From contig CM055272.1 of NCBI GenBank assembly GCA_029237695.1, positions 30,576,791 through 30,640,790 on the forward strand: DNA of 64,000 nucleotides. Direction: 5' to 3'. Both the position numbers and the translations under genes were made by a program. Shown one piece after another: positions 62,601 to 63,948 of this stretch (position 1 is the stretch's first letter; every line of letters begins with the position of its first letter). The stretch comes from Conchocele bisecta (lineage: Eukaryota; Mollusca; Bivalvia; Lucinida; Thyasiridae). Under the pieces are notes generated by a model. That model did no database searches. It had not been told where the DNA came from and saw nothing but the letters and a program-made list of their open reading frames with translations.

Positions 62601-63948
62601 CACCTGTCATGATGCAAACATGATTGAGCCCTATCTGGCTGCAGGAGTGAGCTAACTGGTAGGGATCCTGACCAACATCACATTTCTCCAGCCATAACTA
62701 GCAGGGGCGGATCTAGAGGGGAGGGGGGGGGGGGGGGTTCCGGGGTTGCAACCCCCCCACCACCACCCCCCCGTTCAGCCACGAAGTTTACACAGATCAC
62801 AGTTTACCACCAGTTGGAGTCTGAATTTAAATGCCGTAAAACACAGGAAAGTGCATTTCGAAGAGCTCGAAAATAGGACAACCCCATAGTTGCGAACGGT
62901 AACTCTTGCAATTACTCCTGTAACATCCGTAGCTAGCTACGGATGGTACGGGAGTAGATTGCAAGAGTTACCTTCGCAACTAGACAACCCCCCCCCGTTC
63001 CCCAAATACTGGATCCGCCCCTGATTAGATGCAATGTTGCATGAGTACCTCCAGTCTGACAGAGAAGTCCTCGTCATACGGCACATAGCGGTTGTCTCCC
63101 TCACGCTTGTAGAACCAGCTACACCTGCGCACGGCCACCGGCTCATCCTCCCAGTAGACCGGGTAGCGCAGCCGCTCCGACACTCCCACATCATACCGGC
63201 CCCCGTCTGTCGGCACCACACACCGCTAGCTGCCGGGCTACCTGTCAATAAACATTATAGACCAGTGCAGTAAATACTAACATTATACTTTCGAGGAGAA
63301 ATAAAAACAAGAAAATTGAGTTTGCAAGACGCAGATGACATGTCCCTCTAATTTCTTTTAAATAAAAAATAAATGCTCGTCTGAAATTTGAAAAATGAAA
63401 TGATCAACAATATATAGCACAGTGAAGAAATGATCAACAATATATAGCACAGTGAATGAAATGATCAACAATATATAGCACAGTGAAGAAATGATCAACA
63501 ATATATAGCACAGTGAAGAAATGATCAACAATATATAGCACAGTGAATGAAAATAGACCAAGTGATAAAGAGCTGTTGAGAAAATGACTTGAATGTAAAC
63601 ATTAACAAACAATTAAGAGATGAAGTTGCTATGTAAGTCGAGCGTAAAAAGTAGACCATGTTTACATTATGTCCAGATGTATGGAATATTCACTACTGAA
63701 CATTAAAACAATATTCTGATCTGGTGTGGTGCCCTCGCCTAACCACCCAGCCGAGGTGAGCTGTGATTCATCGCCAGATGTGCGTAGAGCCCACAGTACT
63801 CCGGCACATACCAGACTTCCAGGCATCATCCAGGGCTATACTGTCTGCCATAGAGAACGGATACCAGAGATCCCGCCCCTCCACCTCCTGGCGGTAACAC
63901 CAATGGTGGCTCACCGGGATGTAGATTCCAGTCGCCCCCGGTACGTAC
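2552..63948 (-). CDS. SEC23IP/DDHD2: SEC23IP/DDHD2-family intracellular phospholipase A1, 16 exons, both ends missing
   Basis: Spliced minus-strand gene, span only; exons are listed separately. The joined exons give about 715 residues: WWE-type region (about 1-158, ending V-P-T-D-G-G-R-Y-D ... P-D-E-W-G), linker R-P-R-V-V-K-R-G (about 163-170), lipase core with V-V-H-G-I-G (about 191-196) and G-H-S-L-G (nucleophile Ser at about 325), SAM domain (about 385-445), charged helix (449-490), and DDHD domain (about 515-715) with [18 protein letters not shown] and V-D-Y-V-L-Q. The architecture WWE-lipase-SAM-DDHD is that of DDHD2 and SEC23IP, which act on phospholipid or neutral lipid at the ER/Golgi; DDHD1 lacks the SAM domain. 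The N-terminal region that separates SEC23IP (Sec23-binding) from DDHD2 is outside the window, so the paralogue is unresolved. All intron phases agree. The final exon, expected to follow C-Y-W, is not present. Confidence 0.93.
2755..7644. repeat. 28-bp minisatellite, about 170 units
   Basis: Plus-strand unit 'gggatgaacgtacatgcggt' + 'gtcggagt', with a right-hand sub-family carrying 'ggagtgggggagt'. It fills most of the intron between exons 15 and 16 and continues at 8101-8305 beyond a TIR element. Because 28 is not a multiple of three and the unit lacks stops in several frames, it carries long spurious ORFs on the minus strand. The unit includes the exon 15 splice donor and the 17 coding bases before it. 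Confidence 0.95.
7322..7372. repeat. Duplicate of array segment carrying a solo left end of the TIR element
   Basis: This stretch closely repeats 7613-7662: 'gaattcatatcgagtggggg', then 'gatgaatcaggcatgggagt'. It therefore contains the first bases of the element at 7645 with no matching right end, as expected if the array duplicated across the element boundary after insertion. Confidence 0.75.
7645..8100. mobile_element. 456-bp TIR element inserted in the 28-bp array
   Basis: Ends are 12-bp perfect inverted repeats, TCAGGCATGGGA and TCCCATGCCTGA. The array sequence TGAA is duplicated on both sides (7641-7644 and 8101-8104), and joining the flanks restores an ordinary array unit, so this is an insertion. 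The interior holds a short G/C palindrome near 7720-7748, A/T-rich sequence, and a subterminal 'tccggattaatccgga' palindrome close to the right end. It has no ORF of note, so it is a non-autonomous MITE. Confidence 0.85.
8101..8305. repeat. Continuation of the 28-bp minisatellite to the exon 15 donor
   Basis: Same 28-bp unit as 2755-7644, about seven copies. It runs without a break into exon 15; the last unit supplies the intron side of its splice donor. Confidence 0.9.
8306..8509 (-). CDS. SEC23IP/DDHD2: Exon 15: linker helix region within DDHD domain
   Basis: Acceptor 'ctattccag' above 8509. The 204 nt encode [13 protein letters not shown] ... [17 protein letters not shown], closely resembling the SEC23IP segment after H-L-E, then a variable acidic tail V-D-D-D-H-S-D-T-A. 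The only donor that gives the phase exon 16 needs (one base, T, plus CG = Ser) is GCAT|GTACGT at 8305, which is the first unit of the 28-bp array. Thus D-H-S-D-T-A is encoded by array-unit sequence. The open frame continues into the array, but that extension is intronic repeat. Confidence 0.9.
8535..11340. repeat. 23-bp minisatellite, about 120 units
   Basis: Unit 'tcatacattgttactgtata' + 'gtg' with C/T and length variants; the right end (about 11000-11340) changes to a mixed 'gtgttacacaatactgtaat' form. It occupies the intron between exons 14 and 15, starting about 25 bp upstream of the exon 15 acceptor. Small plus-strand ORFs here are repeat translations. Confidence 0.95.
11344..11932. repeat. 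71-bp minisatellite built on the exon 14 donor, about 8 units
   Basis: Each unit opens 'ggaccatactcacctagatg', which on the coding strand reads CATCTAG|GTGAGTATGGTCC, the exact donor of exon 14 with its last codons. The remaining part of each unit ('agacagagagataggtgaga' and following) is not exon-like. Two units (near 11557 and 11850) are diverged ('gctacagagatgggcagaca'). Confidence 0.93.
11933..12026 (-). CDS. SEC23IP/DDHD2: Exon 14: DDHD domain, A-Y-R-L-E-P and P-H-H-K-G-R-K-R
   Basis: Acceptor 'caactttcag' above 12026, donor CTAG|GTGAGT at 11932. The 94 nt encode A-Y-R-L-E-P-L-I ... [16 protein letters not shown] plus one base (G) that joins AG of exon 15 to make Glu. The His pair is family-conserved and belongs to the residues that name the DDHD domain. 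Arrays abut both ends: the 71-bp array contains the donor, and the GGCTGAATTGTCACTGG array begins eight bases before the acceptor AG. Confidence 0.95.
12036..12850. repeat. Short minisatellite, variable 21-30 bp units
   Basis: Units 'ggctgaattgtcactggaga' + 'tac' with optional 'gatacag'. It starts eight bases upstream of the exon 14 acceptor, so it supplies the intron sequence where branch point and pyrimidine tract would be; each unit carries its own 'tctccag' on the coding strand. Confidence 0.93.
12860..13800. repeat. SINE-like repeat with four internal copies of about 165 bp and a terminal hairpin
   Basis: Four diverged copies begin near 12929, 13091, 13259 and 13400 ('accttgaccttgaacatgaa' type) and share 'tcaatccgacttaccgt'. 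The end at 13725-13800 has 'gacggacggaaggacgga' and the hairpin 'tataccc...ggggtataa'. Related sequences occur at 37.1-37.87, 47.69-48.0 and 56.46-56.64 kb. A small inverted-repeat element (13563-13722) is nested near the end. Confidence 0.75.
13563..13722. mobile_element. Nested small TIR element
   Basis: Ends 'acaaatggatacttatg' and 'catatgtatccatttgt' are inverted repeats, dropped into the 'acggacgg' tail of the surrounding repeat. It carries two copies of 'cctattgttct'. No coding capacity. Confidence 0.55.
13835..13912. repeat. Short copy of a dispersed repeat ending 'gtggggcataca'
   Basis: Begins 'ctagaaaatatgttcatag' and ends 'gtggggcataca'. Longer copies with the same start and end occur at about 54.31-56.44 kb. 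Confidence 0.55.
14230..14800. repeat. Two direct repeats of about 190 bp next to the transposon-like ORF
   Basis: Both copies share 'cacatatctttcttatta', 'aaggagttcattaaaca' and 'gaatatgcaaattaggc'. They lie immediately downstream (minus-strand sense) of the ORF that ends at 14926 and probably belong to the same element's 3' part. Confidence 0.55.
14926..15931 (-). pseudogene. Decayed transposon-associated ORF (T-G-C-D-S-T-S-A-F family)
   Basis: A 236-residue reading frame (14926-15636) contains [21 protein letters not shown] and N-Y-Q-V-A-I-W-K-R, and ends in an acidic tail. The upstream segment (15615-15931, D-E-N-K-Q-Q-L-V ... T-Q-E-E-T-D-T-R) continues the same protein, but a frameshift near 15655-15665 separates them. 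I recognise the family as one repeated in cnidarian and mollusc genomes and travelling with mobile elements; its biochemical function is not known to me. A hairpin element at 15932 cuts off the N-terminus. It lies in the intron between exons 13 and 14, same strand as the host gene. Confidence 0.7.
15932..16172. mobile_element. Half copy of the GGGGTATAAACTTGG hairpin element
   Basis: Matches 61665-61940 closely from 'ggccttcgtccagtattccc' through 'tttttgtgctggaatta'. This copy has only one arm. It interrupts the transposon ORF at 15931. Confidence 0.8.
16283..16294 (-). CDS. SEC23IP/DDHD2: Exon 13: 12-nt microexon encoding F-D-P-V
   Basis: Coding strand reads tttatcatttcag|TTTGATCCAGTG|gtaagtg, a strong pyrimidine-rich acceptor and a consensus donor around twelve bases. 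Exon 12 ends ...F-H-P in phase 0 and exon 14 starts A-Y-R-L-E-P in phase 0; the DDHD family requires F-D-P-V between them (F-D-P-V-A-Y-R), and this is exactly what the microexon supplies. The Asp belongs to the conserved acidic positions of the domain. Skipping would remove four residues without shifting frame. It stands alone between a transposon remnant and a minisatellite, more than 4 kb from exon 14 and 11 kb from exon 12. Confidence 0.92.
16640..17784. repeat. 30-bp minisatellite, left part, about 38 units
   Basis: Unit 'gactggagggatgtggcgta' + 'tgacacgtgt'. It is the same array as 22424-25850, split by a foldback element. The unit is a multiple of three without stops in several frames, so both strands show long artificial ORFs. 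Confidence 0.95.
19298..19963. mobile_element. Inverted repeat made of GAAGTCGGAAGTAAT units, nested in the foldback element
   Basis: Ends 'atggaagcctggagggactt' and 'gtccctccagggcttccat' are inverted. From each end runs a 14-15-bp repeat, pyrimidine-rich on the left (to about 19481) and its complement on the right, meeting near 19482. The right side has expanded further. It can fold into one long hairpin. Confidence 0.8.
21390..21510. repeat. Short palindromic dispersed repeat
   Basis: Starts 'gctgtgaatggagaaatggg' and ends 'cccatttctccagctaca', an inverted pair, with 'gatcagactgcggatgcaca' inside. A second copy lies at 47999-48105. Confidence 0.65.
22424..25850. repeat. 30-bp minisatellite, right part, about 114 units
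   Basis: Same unit as 16640-17784 with variants 'cgtgagactgg', 'catgtgtgactgg' and a final cluster with 'gactgaaggg' (25570-25830). Higher-order patterns occur, e.g. alternating units around 23500-23700. The coding-strand unit contains 'catccctccag', an acceptor-like motif, in almost every copy. The 700-1140-residue open frames here are translations of the repeat. Confidence 0.95.
25965..27235. repeat. 28-bp minisatellite, about 45 units
   Basis: Unit 'tacaggcccagatgggacta' + 'cacagatg'. It lies 50 bp from the exon 12 donor. All three plus-strand frames stay open because a 28-bp unit cycles through frames without a stop; not coding. Confidence 0.95.
27284..27509 (-). CDS. SEC23IP/DDHD2: Exon 12: start of DDHD domain (F-G-S-P-V-G-L-F-L)
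   Basis: Acceptor 'ctctattgcag', donor CATCCG|GTAAGT. The first base completes Ser with AG from exon 11; 75 codons follow, ending N-I-F-H-P in phase 0. Q-V-K-Y-P-R-L ... [16 protein letters not shown] and [13 protein letters not shown] match the DDHD family block. The acceptor with its pyrimidine tract (CCTCTATTGCAG|TGAC) recurs in many units of the adjacent 39-bp array. GC-rich exon in an AT-rich surround. Confidence 0.95.
27510..28195. repeat. 39-bp minisatellite carrying exon 12 acceptor copies, about 18 units
   Basis: Unit 'caccagatgtcactgcaata' + 'gagggtgagtggtcaaggt'; a sub-family has 'gacatggaaggtgag' in place of 'gcaatagagggtgag'. On the coding strand the first type reads ccctctattgcag|tgac, identical to the exon 12 acceptor. 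More units of this array appear at 34543-34690, on the far side of a LINE. Confidence 0.93.
28240..28620 (+). pseudogene. LINE reverse transcriptase, N-terminal fragment
   Basis: 28336-28587 encodes [10 protein letters not shown] ... [22 protein letters not shown], the RT palm motifs. Upstream, 28250-28310 reads Q-S-G-F-V-P-G-D-S with small frame breaks. After D-I-N-S a one-base shift leads into I-R-L-F-A-D-D-T-S (about 28591-28616), the catalytic F-A-D-D box. H replaces the usual D in K-A-F-H-R-V-W. Not functional. Confidence 0.85.
29012..29319. mobile_element. MITE family 'GTAGCC', copy 1
   Basis: Terminal inverted repeats 'gtagcctatttcatcaacat' and the complement of 'atgttggtgaaatcggctac', then 'gcaaagtatactt' on both sides and an internal near-palindrome 'attacattatcacagcc'/'ggctgtaataatgtaat'. 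Copies 2 and 3 are at 42912-43207 and 43780-44112. Located inside the DNA that splits the LINE. Confidence 0.88.
29885..32160. repeat. Degenerate minisatellite, about 53-bp unit
   Basis: Unit parts 'gaggatctccggtgaggatc', 'tatagtgaggatccctagtg', 'aggaactgtattt'. Units between about 31510 and 31790 are nearly perfect, while 30050-31500 is full of one-base indels and partial units. Part of the LINE-splitting insertion. Confidence 0.9.
32161..33295. other. Non-coding part of the LINE-splitting insertion
   Basis: No recognisable gene or repeat unit. Short open frames (60-108 codons) lack family resemblance. The sequence separates the 53-bp array from the resumption of the LINE reverse transcriptase. 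Confidence 0.5.
33296..34047 (+). pseudogene. LINE reverse transcriptase, C-terminal fragment
   Basis: 33296-33607 encodes V-D-S-P-A-T-A ... [22 protein letters not shown] ... [17 protein letters not shown], the RT thumb region that normally follows F-A-D-D. A stop and shift at 33608 precede 33710-34047 ([17 protein letters not shown] ... C-N-C-G-Q-V-E-D-A), the C-terminal segment typical of such elements. It continues the fragment at 28240-28620. Confidence 0.85.
34543..34690. repeat. Remainder of the 39-bp minisatellite beyond the LINE
   Basis: Three to four units 'aaggtcaccagatgtcactg' + 'acatggaaggccattggtc', clearly of the same family as 27510-28195. Confidence 0.85.
34700..35465. other. 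Intron sequence without recognised features
   Basis: AT-rich, non-repetitive at this resolution; no ORF with family resemblance. It holds only a few diverged traces of the 39-bp unit at its left end (to about 34795). Confidence 0.5.
35472..35599 (-). CDS. SEC23IP/DDHD2: Exon 11: charged coiled-coil linker between SAM and DDHD
   Basis: Acceptor 'tccactccag', donor CACAG|GTAACA. 42 codons ([23 protein letters not shown] ... [15 protein letters not shown]) plus AG. Starts phase 0 after exon 10 and passes phase 2 to exon 12, both consistent. Heptad-like E/R/K composition predicts one helix. Linkers at this place are variable in the family, so the call rests on splice phases and position. Confidence 0.82.
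35630..36600. repeat. 20-bp minisatellite, about 48 units
   Basis: Unit 'ggttatatggcccagcggcc' with variants. GC-rich. It begins about 30 bp upstream of the exon 11 acceptor, in the intron between exons 10 and 11. Plus-strand open frames are repeat translations. Confidence 0.95.
36601..37100. other. Intron sequence without recognised features
   Basis: Non-repetitive intron DNA between the 20-bp array and a SINE-like block; no supported gene. Confidence 0.5.
37100..37866. repeat. SINE-like repeat, four internal copies of about 180 bp, terminal C/G hairpin
   Basis: Each copy has 'gtccgtgaccttgacc' or similar, 'catagg' or 'cgtaggtttgttgcagaatg', and 'aaagagaagttaaaaggaaa'. The right end (37770-37866) has 'gacggacggacggac' then 'tatacccccc' and 'ggggggtataa' inverted around 'acaacttcgttg'. 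Same class as 12860-13800. Confidence 0.8.
37955..38050 (-). CDS. SEC23IP/DDHD2: Exon 10: second half of SAM domain
   Basis: Acceptor 'gttccatacag' above 38050, donor AGGAAG|GTAATT. 32 codons, phase 0 both sides: [25 protein letters not shown]. The [14 protein letters not shown] motif is the typical SAM end helix of SEC23IP/DDHD2. The first 15 bases of the exon and its acceptor form part of the first unit of the 74-bp array that follows on the plus strand. Confidence 0.95.
38036..40410. repeat. 74-bp minisatellite built on the exon 10 acceptor, about 32 units
   Basis: Units read 'ctcactgacttcacatactg', 'tgtatggaacaagtacatcg', 'ttatctccaagctgatccca', 'accttgatcataaa'. The stretch 'ctcactg(act)gcacatactctgtatgg' is exon 10's own 5' end and acceptor. 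Units are very uniform (few substitutions, almost constant length). Copies with 'tactctgtatgg' (e.g. near 38935, 39300, 39375, 39450, 40335) keep an intact 'ccatacag' acceptor. Confidence 0.95.
40508..41590. repeat. Bivalve-type dispersed repeat, about 1.1 kb
   Basis: Opens 'aagagggccacgatggccct' 'aattcgctcacctga' and closes 'gctcacacgagcttcgctca' 'ggtgagcta'. The ends can pair ('gctcacctga'/'tcaggtgagc'). The interior repeats 'gcggccatcttggatta' three times and 'gaccccacgggccacgccca'. From general knowledge this repeat type is abundant in bivalves. Between exons 9 and 10. Confidence 0.75.
41591..42260. other. Intron sequence without recognised features
   Basis: Unique AT-rich DNA. An open frame at 41881-42078 shows no family resemblance and no coding character. 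Confidence 0.5.
42265..42510. repeat. 42-bp minisatellite, about 6 units
   Basis: Unit 'aaagacaaagccgtaatggt' + 'ttggccctgtcattatagtttg'. It ends about 70 bp from the exon 9 donor. Confidence 0.9.
42583..42726 (-). CDS. SEC23IP/DDHD2: Exon 9: acidic linker and first half of SAM domain
   Basis: Acceptor 'tgttacag', donor CTC|GTAAGT. 48 codons, phase 0: an acidic [10 protein letters not shown] repeat, then [29 protein letters not shown], a clear SAM start. Joining to exon 10 gives an uninterrupted SAM domain of about 60 residues. Confidence 0.95.
42912..43207. mobile_element. MITE family 'GTAGCC', copy 2
   Basis: Same ends and internal palindrome as 29012-29319 ('cacagccaaaatggctgtg' at the centre). 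Lies in the intron between exons 8 and 9. Confidence 0.88.
43208..43779. other. Intron sequence without recognised features
   Basis: Unique AT-rich sequence between two MITE copies. Confidence 0.5.
43780..44112. mobile_element. MITE family 'GTAGCC', copy 3
   Basis: Same element with a perfect central palindrome ('attacattatcacagccaa' and its complement) and a small internal duplication near the right end ('ctagatattaagtatacttt' twice, about 44049-44090). Confidence 0.88.
44262..44386 (-). CDS. SEC23IP/DDHD2: Exon 8: lipase core after the nucleophile elbow
   Basis: Acceptor 'ttgttgcaag', donor CGTTTG|GTGAGT. Two bases complete the Gly of G-H-S-L-G; then [11 protein letters not shown], the helix that follows the catalytic Ser in this family, and a variable P/E/T linker. 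Ends phase 0, matching exon 9. Confidence 0.93.
44695..44745 (-). pseudogene. Decayed partial copy of exon 7
   Basis: Coding strand AGAATCAGACGTATATACGA and following reads [16 protein letters not shown] then GTAAGA, against exon 7's [15 protein letters not shown]. It has its own upstream 'ttctatctctag' and a donor. Spliced in-line after exon 7 it would be out of frame and hit a stop, so it is a duplicated exon remnant, not a used exon. Confidence 0.6.
44765..44973 (-). CDS. SEC23IP/DDHD2: Exon 7: lipase core with catalytic G-H-S-L-G
   Basis: Acceptor 'tattgtag', donor CTTG|GTAAGA. 69 full codons with [34 protein letters not shown] and ending V-S-V-A-G-H-S-L; Gly is completed by exon 8. Ser in G-H-S-L-G is the predicted nucleophile of the alpha/beta-hydrolase fold. 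Phases with exons 6 and 8 agree. Confidence 0.97.
45031..45058 (-). repeat. Single extra copy of the exon 7 acceptor
   Basis: 'gtgattgtcttcagtcgtct' 'acaataaa' repeats exon 7's boundary ('gtgattgccttcagtcgtct' 'acaataaa' at 44956-44983) 75 bp upstream, with one mismatch. It includes an intact TTGTAG|ACGACTGAAG acceptor. Confidence 0.8.
45368..45509 (-). CDS. SEC23IP/DDHD2: Exon 6: lipase core, V-E-F-L-P-I-H-W
   Basis: Acceptor 'tctgtttcag', donor ACCG|GTATGT. Two bases complete Val with exon 5; 46 codons [15 protein letters not shown] ... [13 protein letters not shown], then CG left for Arg. The V-E-F-L-P-x-x-W block is characteristic of the DDHD phospholipases. Confidence 0.96.
45535..47120. 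repeat. 49-bp minisatellite, about 32 units
   Basis: Unit 'tcttgtaacatgattgtcat' + 'atacagacggaacatgaatg' + 'tgagaatgg'. It fills nearly the whole intron between exons 5 and 6 (ending about 25 bp from either exon). It does not obviously include either splice site. Confidence 0.95.
47143..47232 (-). CDS. SEC23IP/DDHD2: Exon 5: V-V-H-G-I-G oxyanion region
   Basis: Acceptor 'ttctgtag', donor [43 protein letters not shown] is the conserved loop expected near the oxyanion hole. Phases: GG completes Gly with exon 4; G is left for Val of exon 6. Confidence 0.96.
47464..47538. repeat. Small inverted repeat
   Basis: Arms 'aaaaacatggtttgacagca' and its near-complement at 47520-47538, with inner partial pairing ('atcatttcc'/'ggaaattat'). 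About 75 bp hairpin. Confidence 0.65.
47690..48000. repeat. SINE-like repeat, two copies
   Basis: 'catttgaccttgaccctgaa' and 'attgaccttgaacacagggg' start two copies that share 'caatccgacttgagggttgc'-type sequence, related to 12860-13540 and 56460-56640. Confidence 0.65.
47999..48105. repeat. Second copy of the short palindromic repeat
   Basis: 'agtgcagatcgtgatcaaac' ... 'cccatttctcc', matching 21390-21510. Confidence 0.6.
48240..48710. repeat. 50-bp minisatellite carrying exon 4 donor copies, about 9 units
   Basis: Unit 'gggaattagacaatcagtga' + 'gaatgtacctagacactcag' + 'tacgaccacc'. On the coding strand each unit contains a GTACATTCTCAC donor-like block where the real donor reads GTACACACTGTC; the unit at about 48648-48679 reads 'cagaggaaagtactcactgt', nearly the exon end GAGGAAG|GTACAC. 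Confidence 0.9.
48711..48774 (-). CDS. SEC23IP/DDHD2: Exon 4: linker R-P-R-V-V-K-R-G
   Basis: Acceptor 'tgttacag', donor GAAG|GTACAC. 21 codons [21 protein letters not shown] plus G. R-P-R-x-V-K-R-G is a family-conserved stretch between WWE and lipase regions. Phase 0 in, phase 1 out; both agree with the neighbours. Confidence 0.93.
48896..48999. mobile_element. 104-bp near-perfect hairpin element
   Basis: Arms of about 47 bp ('tacagtggggtcagcatgta' ... 'cgaacacgacagg' and complement) differ at one position around a 9-base loop. Likely a small foldback MITE. Confidence 0.8.
49000..49685. other. Intron sequence without recognised features
   Basis: AT-rich intron DNA. Contains a short inverted pair 'gttacgttcaaacaatgggc'/'gcccattgtttgaacgtaac'-like at 49069-49108. 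No gene supported. Confidence 0.5.
49690..52290. repeat. 46-bp minisatellite, about 56 units
   Basis: Unit 'gtgagtgaatgtttagcaga' + 'tagcgtgagtgggtgctagt' + 'ctagct'. Uniform with scattered substitutions. In the 12.5-kb intron between exons 3 and 4. The plus strand carries 'gtgagtga' donors in every unit, but the gene is on the other strand. Confidence 0.95.
52430..52575. mobile_element. Diverged copy of the GGGGTATAAACTTGG hairpin family
   Basis: 'aaatttatcggagtataaac' and 'tgttgtttattccttataat' mirror the ends of the element at 61562-61760, with a shared 'cagccagtatt' near the centre. Confidence 0.5.
52647..52884. mobile_element. Inverted-repeat element of about 240 bp
   Basis: Outer arms 'atgaaattccatcaaatatt' 'gatt' and perfect complement at 52861-52884; further pairing 'ttttcctatgggaaatt' with 'ttccaataggaaaa'. 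No ORF. Confidence 0.75.
53440..53815. repeat. 23-bp minisatellite, about 15 units
   Basis: Unit 'gagggcaacaataacacaac' + 'aca' with partial units. The minus-strand Cys/Leu-rich open frames are repeat translations. A stray 'acacaacacagtacaaagggcaacca' fragment of it recurs at about 55975-56002. Confidence 0.93.
54310..56440. repeat. Long dispersed repeat with internal sub-repeats
   Basis: Starts 'ctagaaaatgtgttcataaa' and ends 'ttagtggggcatacaa'. Internally, 'gtaggtcaaggtcac', 'ggtcatttgtttcacagtgg' and 'caagctctaacaaaaac' recur five or six times at 100-300-bp spacing (54840-55350, 56050-56360). Possibly several fused copies. The short copy at 13835-13912 has the same ends. Confidence 0.65.
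56460..56640. repeat. SINE-like repeat copy
   Basis: 'catttgaccttgagcacagg' through 'caatccgacttagcagagat'; same family as 47690-48000. Confidence 0.6.
57031..57520. mobile_element. TIR element of about 490 bp with nested hairpin
   Basis: Ends 'cataaggccatccataatta' ... 'tgtaacccgatcgaccc' pair with 'gggtcgggttaca' ... 'ggacggcctaatg'. Inside, a 100-bp near-perfect palindrome (57305-57410) centres on 'cttgcaatgcaag', and T-rich runs lie at 57119-57190. Confidence 0.75.
57605..59175. repeat. 56-bp minisatellite, about 28 units
   Basis: Unit 'cagttaatatgttttcagca' + 'gtcacctgttgtgttaatcg' + 'ccattactcagtaaca'. Very uniform; three units (near 57960, 58175, 59060) lack the same 14 bases. Decayed units extend to about 59380 with 'agaagccacac'. 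Confidence 0.95.
59647..59796. mobile_element. 150-bp hairpin element
   Basis: Arms of about 70 bp ('gtgaaggaggtaatttaaat' ... 'actacaatctggtgtg') with few mismatches around 'gcacgttg'. Foldback MITE. Confidence 0.82.
59945..60780. repeat. 39-bp minisatellite, about 21 units
   Basis: Unit 'atatggaagcgatacgtgcc' + 'tgatgtggtataacagaaa'. 39 is a multiple of three, so open frames persist on both strands; not coding. Confidence 0.95.
61244..61387 (-). CDS. SEC23IP/DDHD2: Exon 3: end of WWE region, P-D-E-W-G
   Basis: Acceptor 'tgtccccag', donor CTTCAG|GTGCGC. 48 codons, phase 0 both sides: [35 protein letters not shown] ... P-D-E-W-G-T-L-Q. E-x-I-V-x-H-x-P-x-x-M-V-x-F is typical of SEC23IP/DDHD2. 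A hairpin element sits only about ten bases into the upstream intron, so part of the pyrimidine tract comes from the transposon end. Confidence 0.95.
61397..61940. mobile_element. Composite GGGGTATAAACTTGG hairpin element with nested hairpin
   Basis: A left piece (61397-61447) and a fuller copy (61562 onward) repeat 'ataggaatgaatggcctttt' 'ggaatttatcggggtataaa'. The fuller copy folds at 61640-61670 ('aaggccggaaggcc') into long arms. Between them lies another inverted repeat (about 61459-61580, 'gataaaaataaacaattgg' type). The tail (61760-61940) matches 15932-16172. Confidence 0.8.
62029..62419. mobile_element. 391-bp TIR element with nested hairpin
   Basis: Ends CAGAGCTCCAGATAAGG and CCTTATCTGGAGCCCTG are inverted repeats; TATGTG is duplicated immediately outside both ends (62023-62028, 62420-62425). 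hAT-like CAG...CTG ends. An inner hairpin (62192-62270, 'catgaaaacacatcttggta' arm) may be a second insertion. Confidence 0.82.
62702..63023. mobile_element. hAT-like MITE with CAGGGGCGGATC ends
   Basis: Ends CAGGGGCGGATCTAG and GGATCCGCCCCTG. Next to the ends are G-rich and C-rich runs (62715-62770 and 62988-63000). A central palindrome (62889-62980, 'cgaacggtaactcttgcaat' arm) folds at 'tagctagcta'. No clear target duplication. It ends 25 bp from the exon 2 donor. Confidence 0.78.
63049..63225 (-). CDS. SEC23IP/DDHD2: Exon 2: WWE region, [10 protein letters not shown]
   Basis: Donor CTGGAG|GTACTC; acceptor AG of 'ctag' directly above 63225. 59 codons: [13 protein letters not shown] ... Y-P-V-Y-W-E-D-E-P ... 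R-R-C-S-W-F-Y-K ... [14 protein letters not shown]. This is the signature region of SEC23IP/DDHD2 N-terminal domains. The TAG of the acceptor would be an in-frame stop if an upstream AG were used, so this boundary is fixed by the frame; the acceptor lacks a good pyrimidine tract. Confidence 0.93.
63385..63560. repeat. Small minisatellite, about 30-bp unit, 5 copies
   Basis: Unit 'gaaatgatcaacaatatata' + 'gcacagtgaa'. Between exons 1 and 2. Confidence 0.9.
63795..63948 (-). CDS. SEC23IP/DDHD2: Exon 1 of window: start of WWE region
   Basis: Acceptor 'attcccgcag' above 63948. One base, then [46 protein letters not shown], the W/W core of the WWE-type fold. Two donors are possible: a strong G|GTATGT ending the exon at 63812 (phase 1, which does not fit exon 2), or a weaker ACT|GTGGGC ending it at 63795 (phase 0, which fits and gives the expected linker length before V-V-P-T-D-G-G). 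I use the second. More 5' exons lie beyond the window. Confidence 0.85.

Noticed and set aside
62937..63248. 103-codon minus-strand frame overlapping exon 2
   Set aside because: A different frame from the conserved [10 protein letters not shown] translation, and it runs into a MITE.
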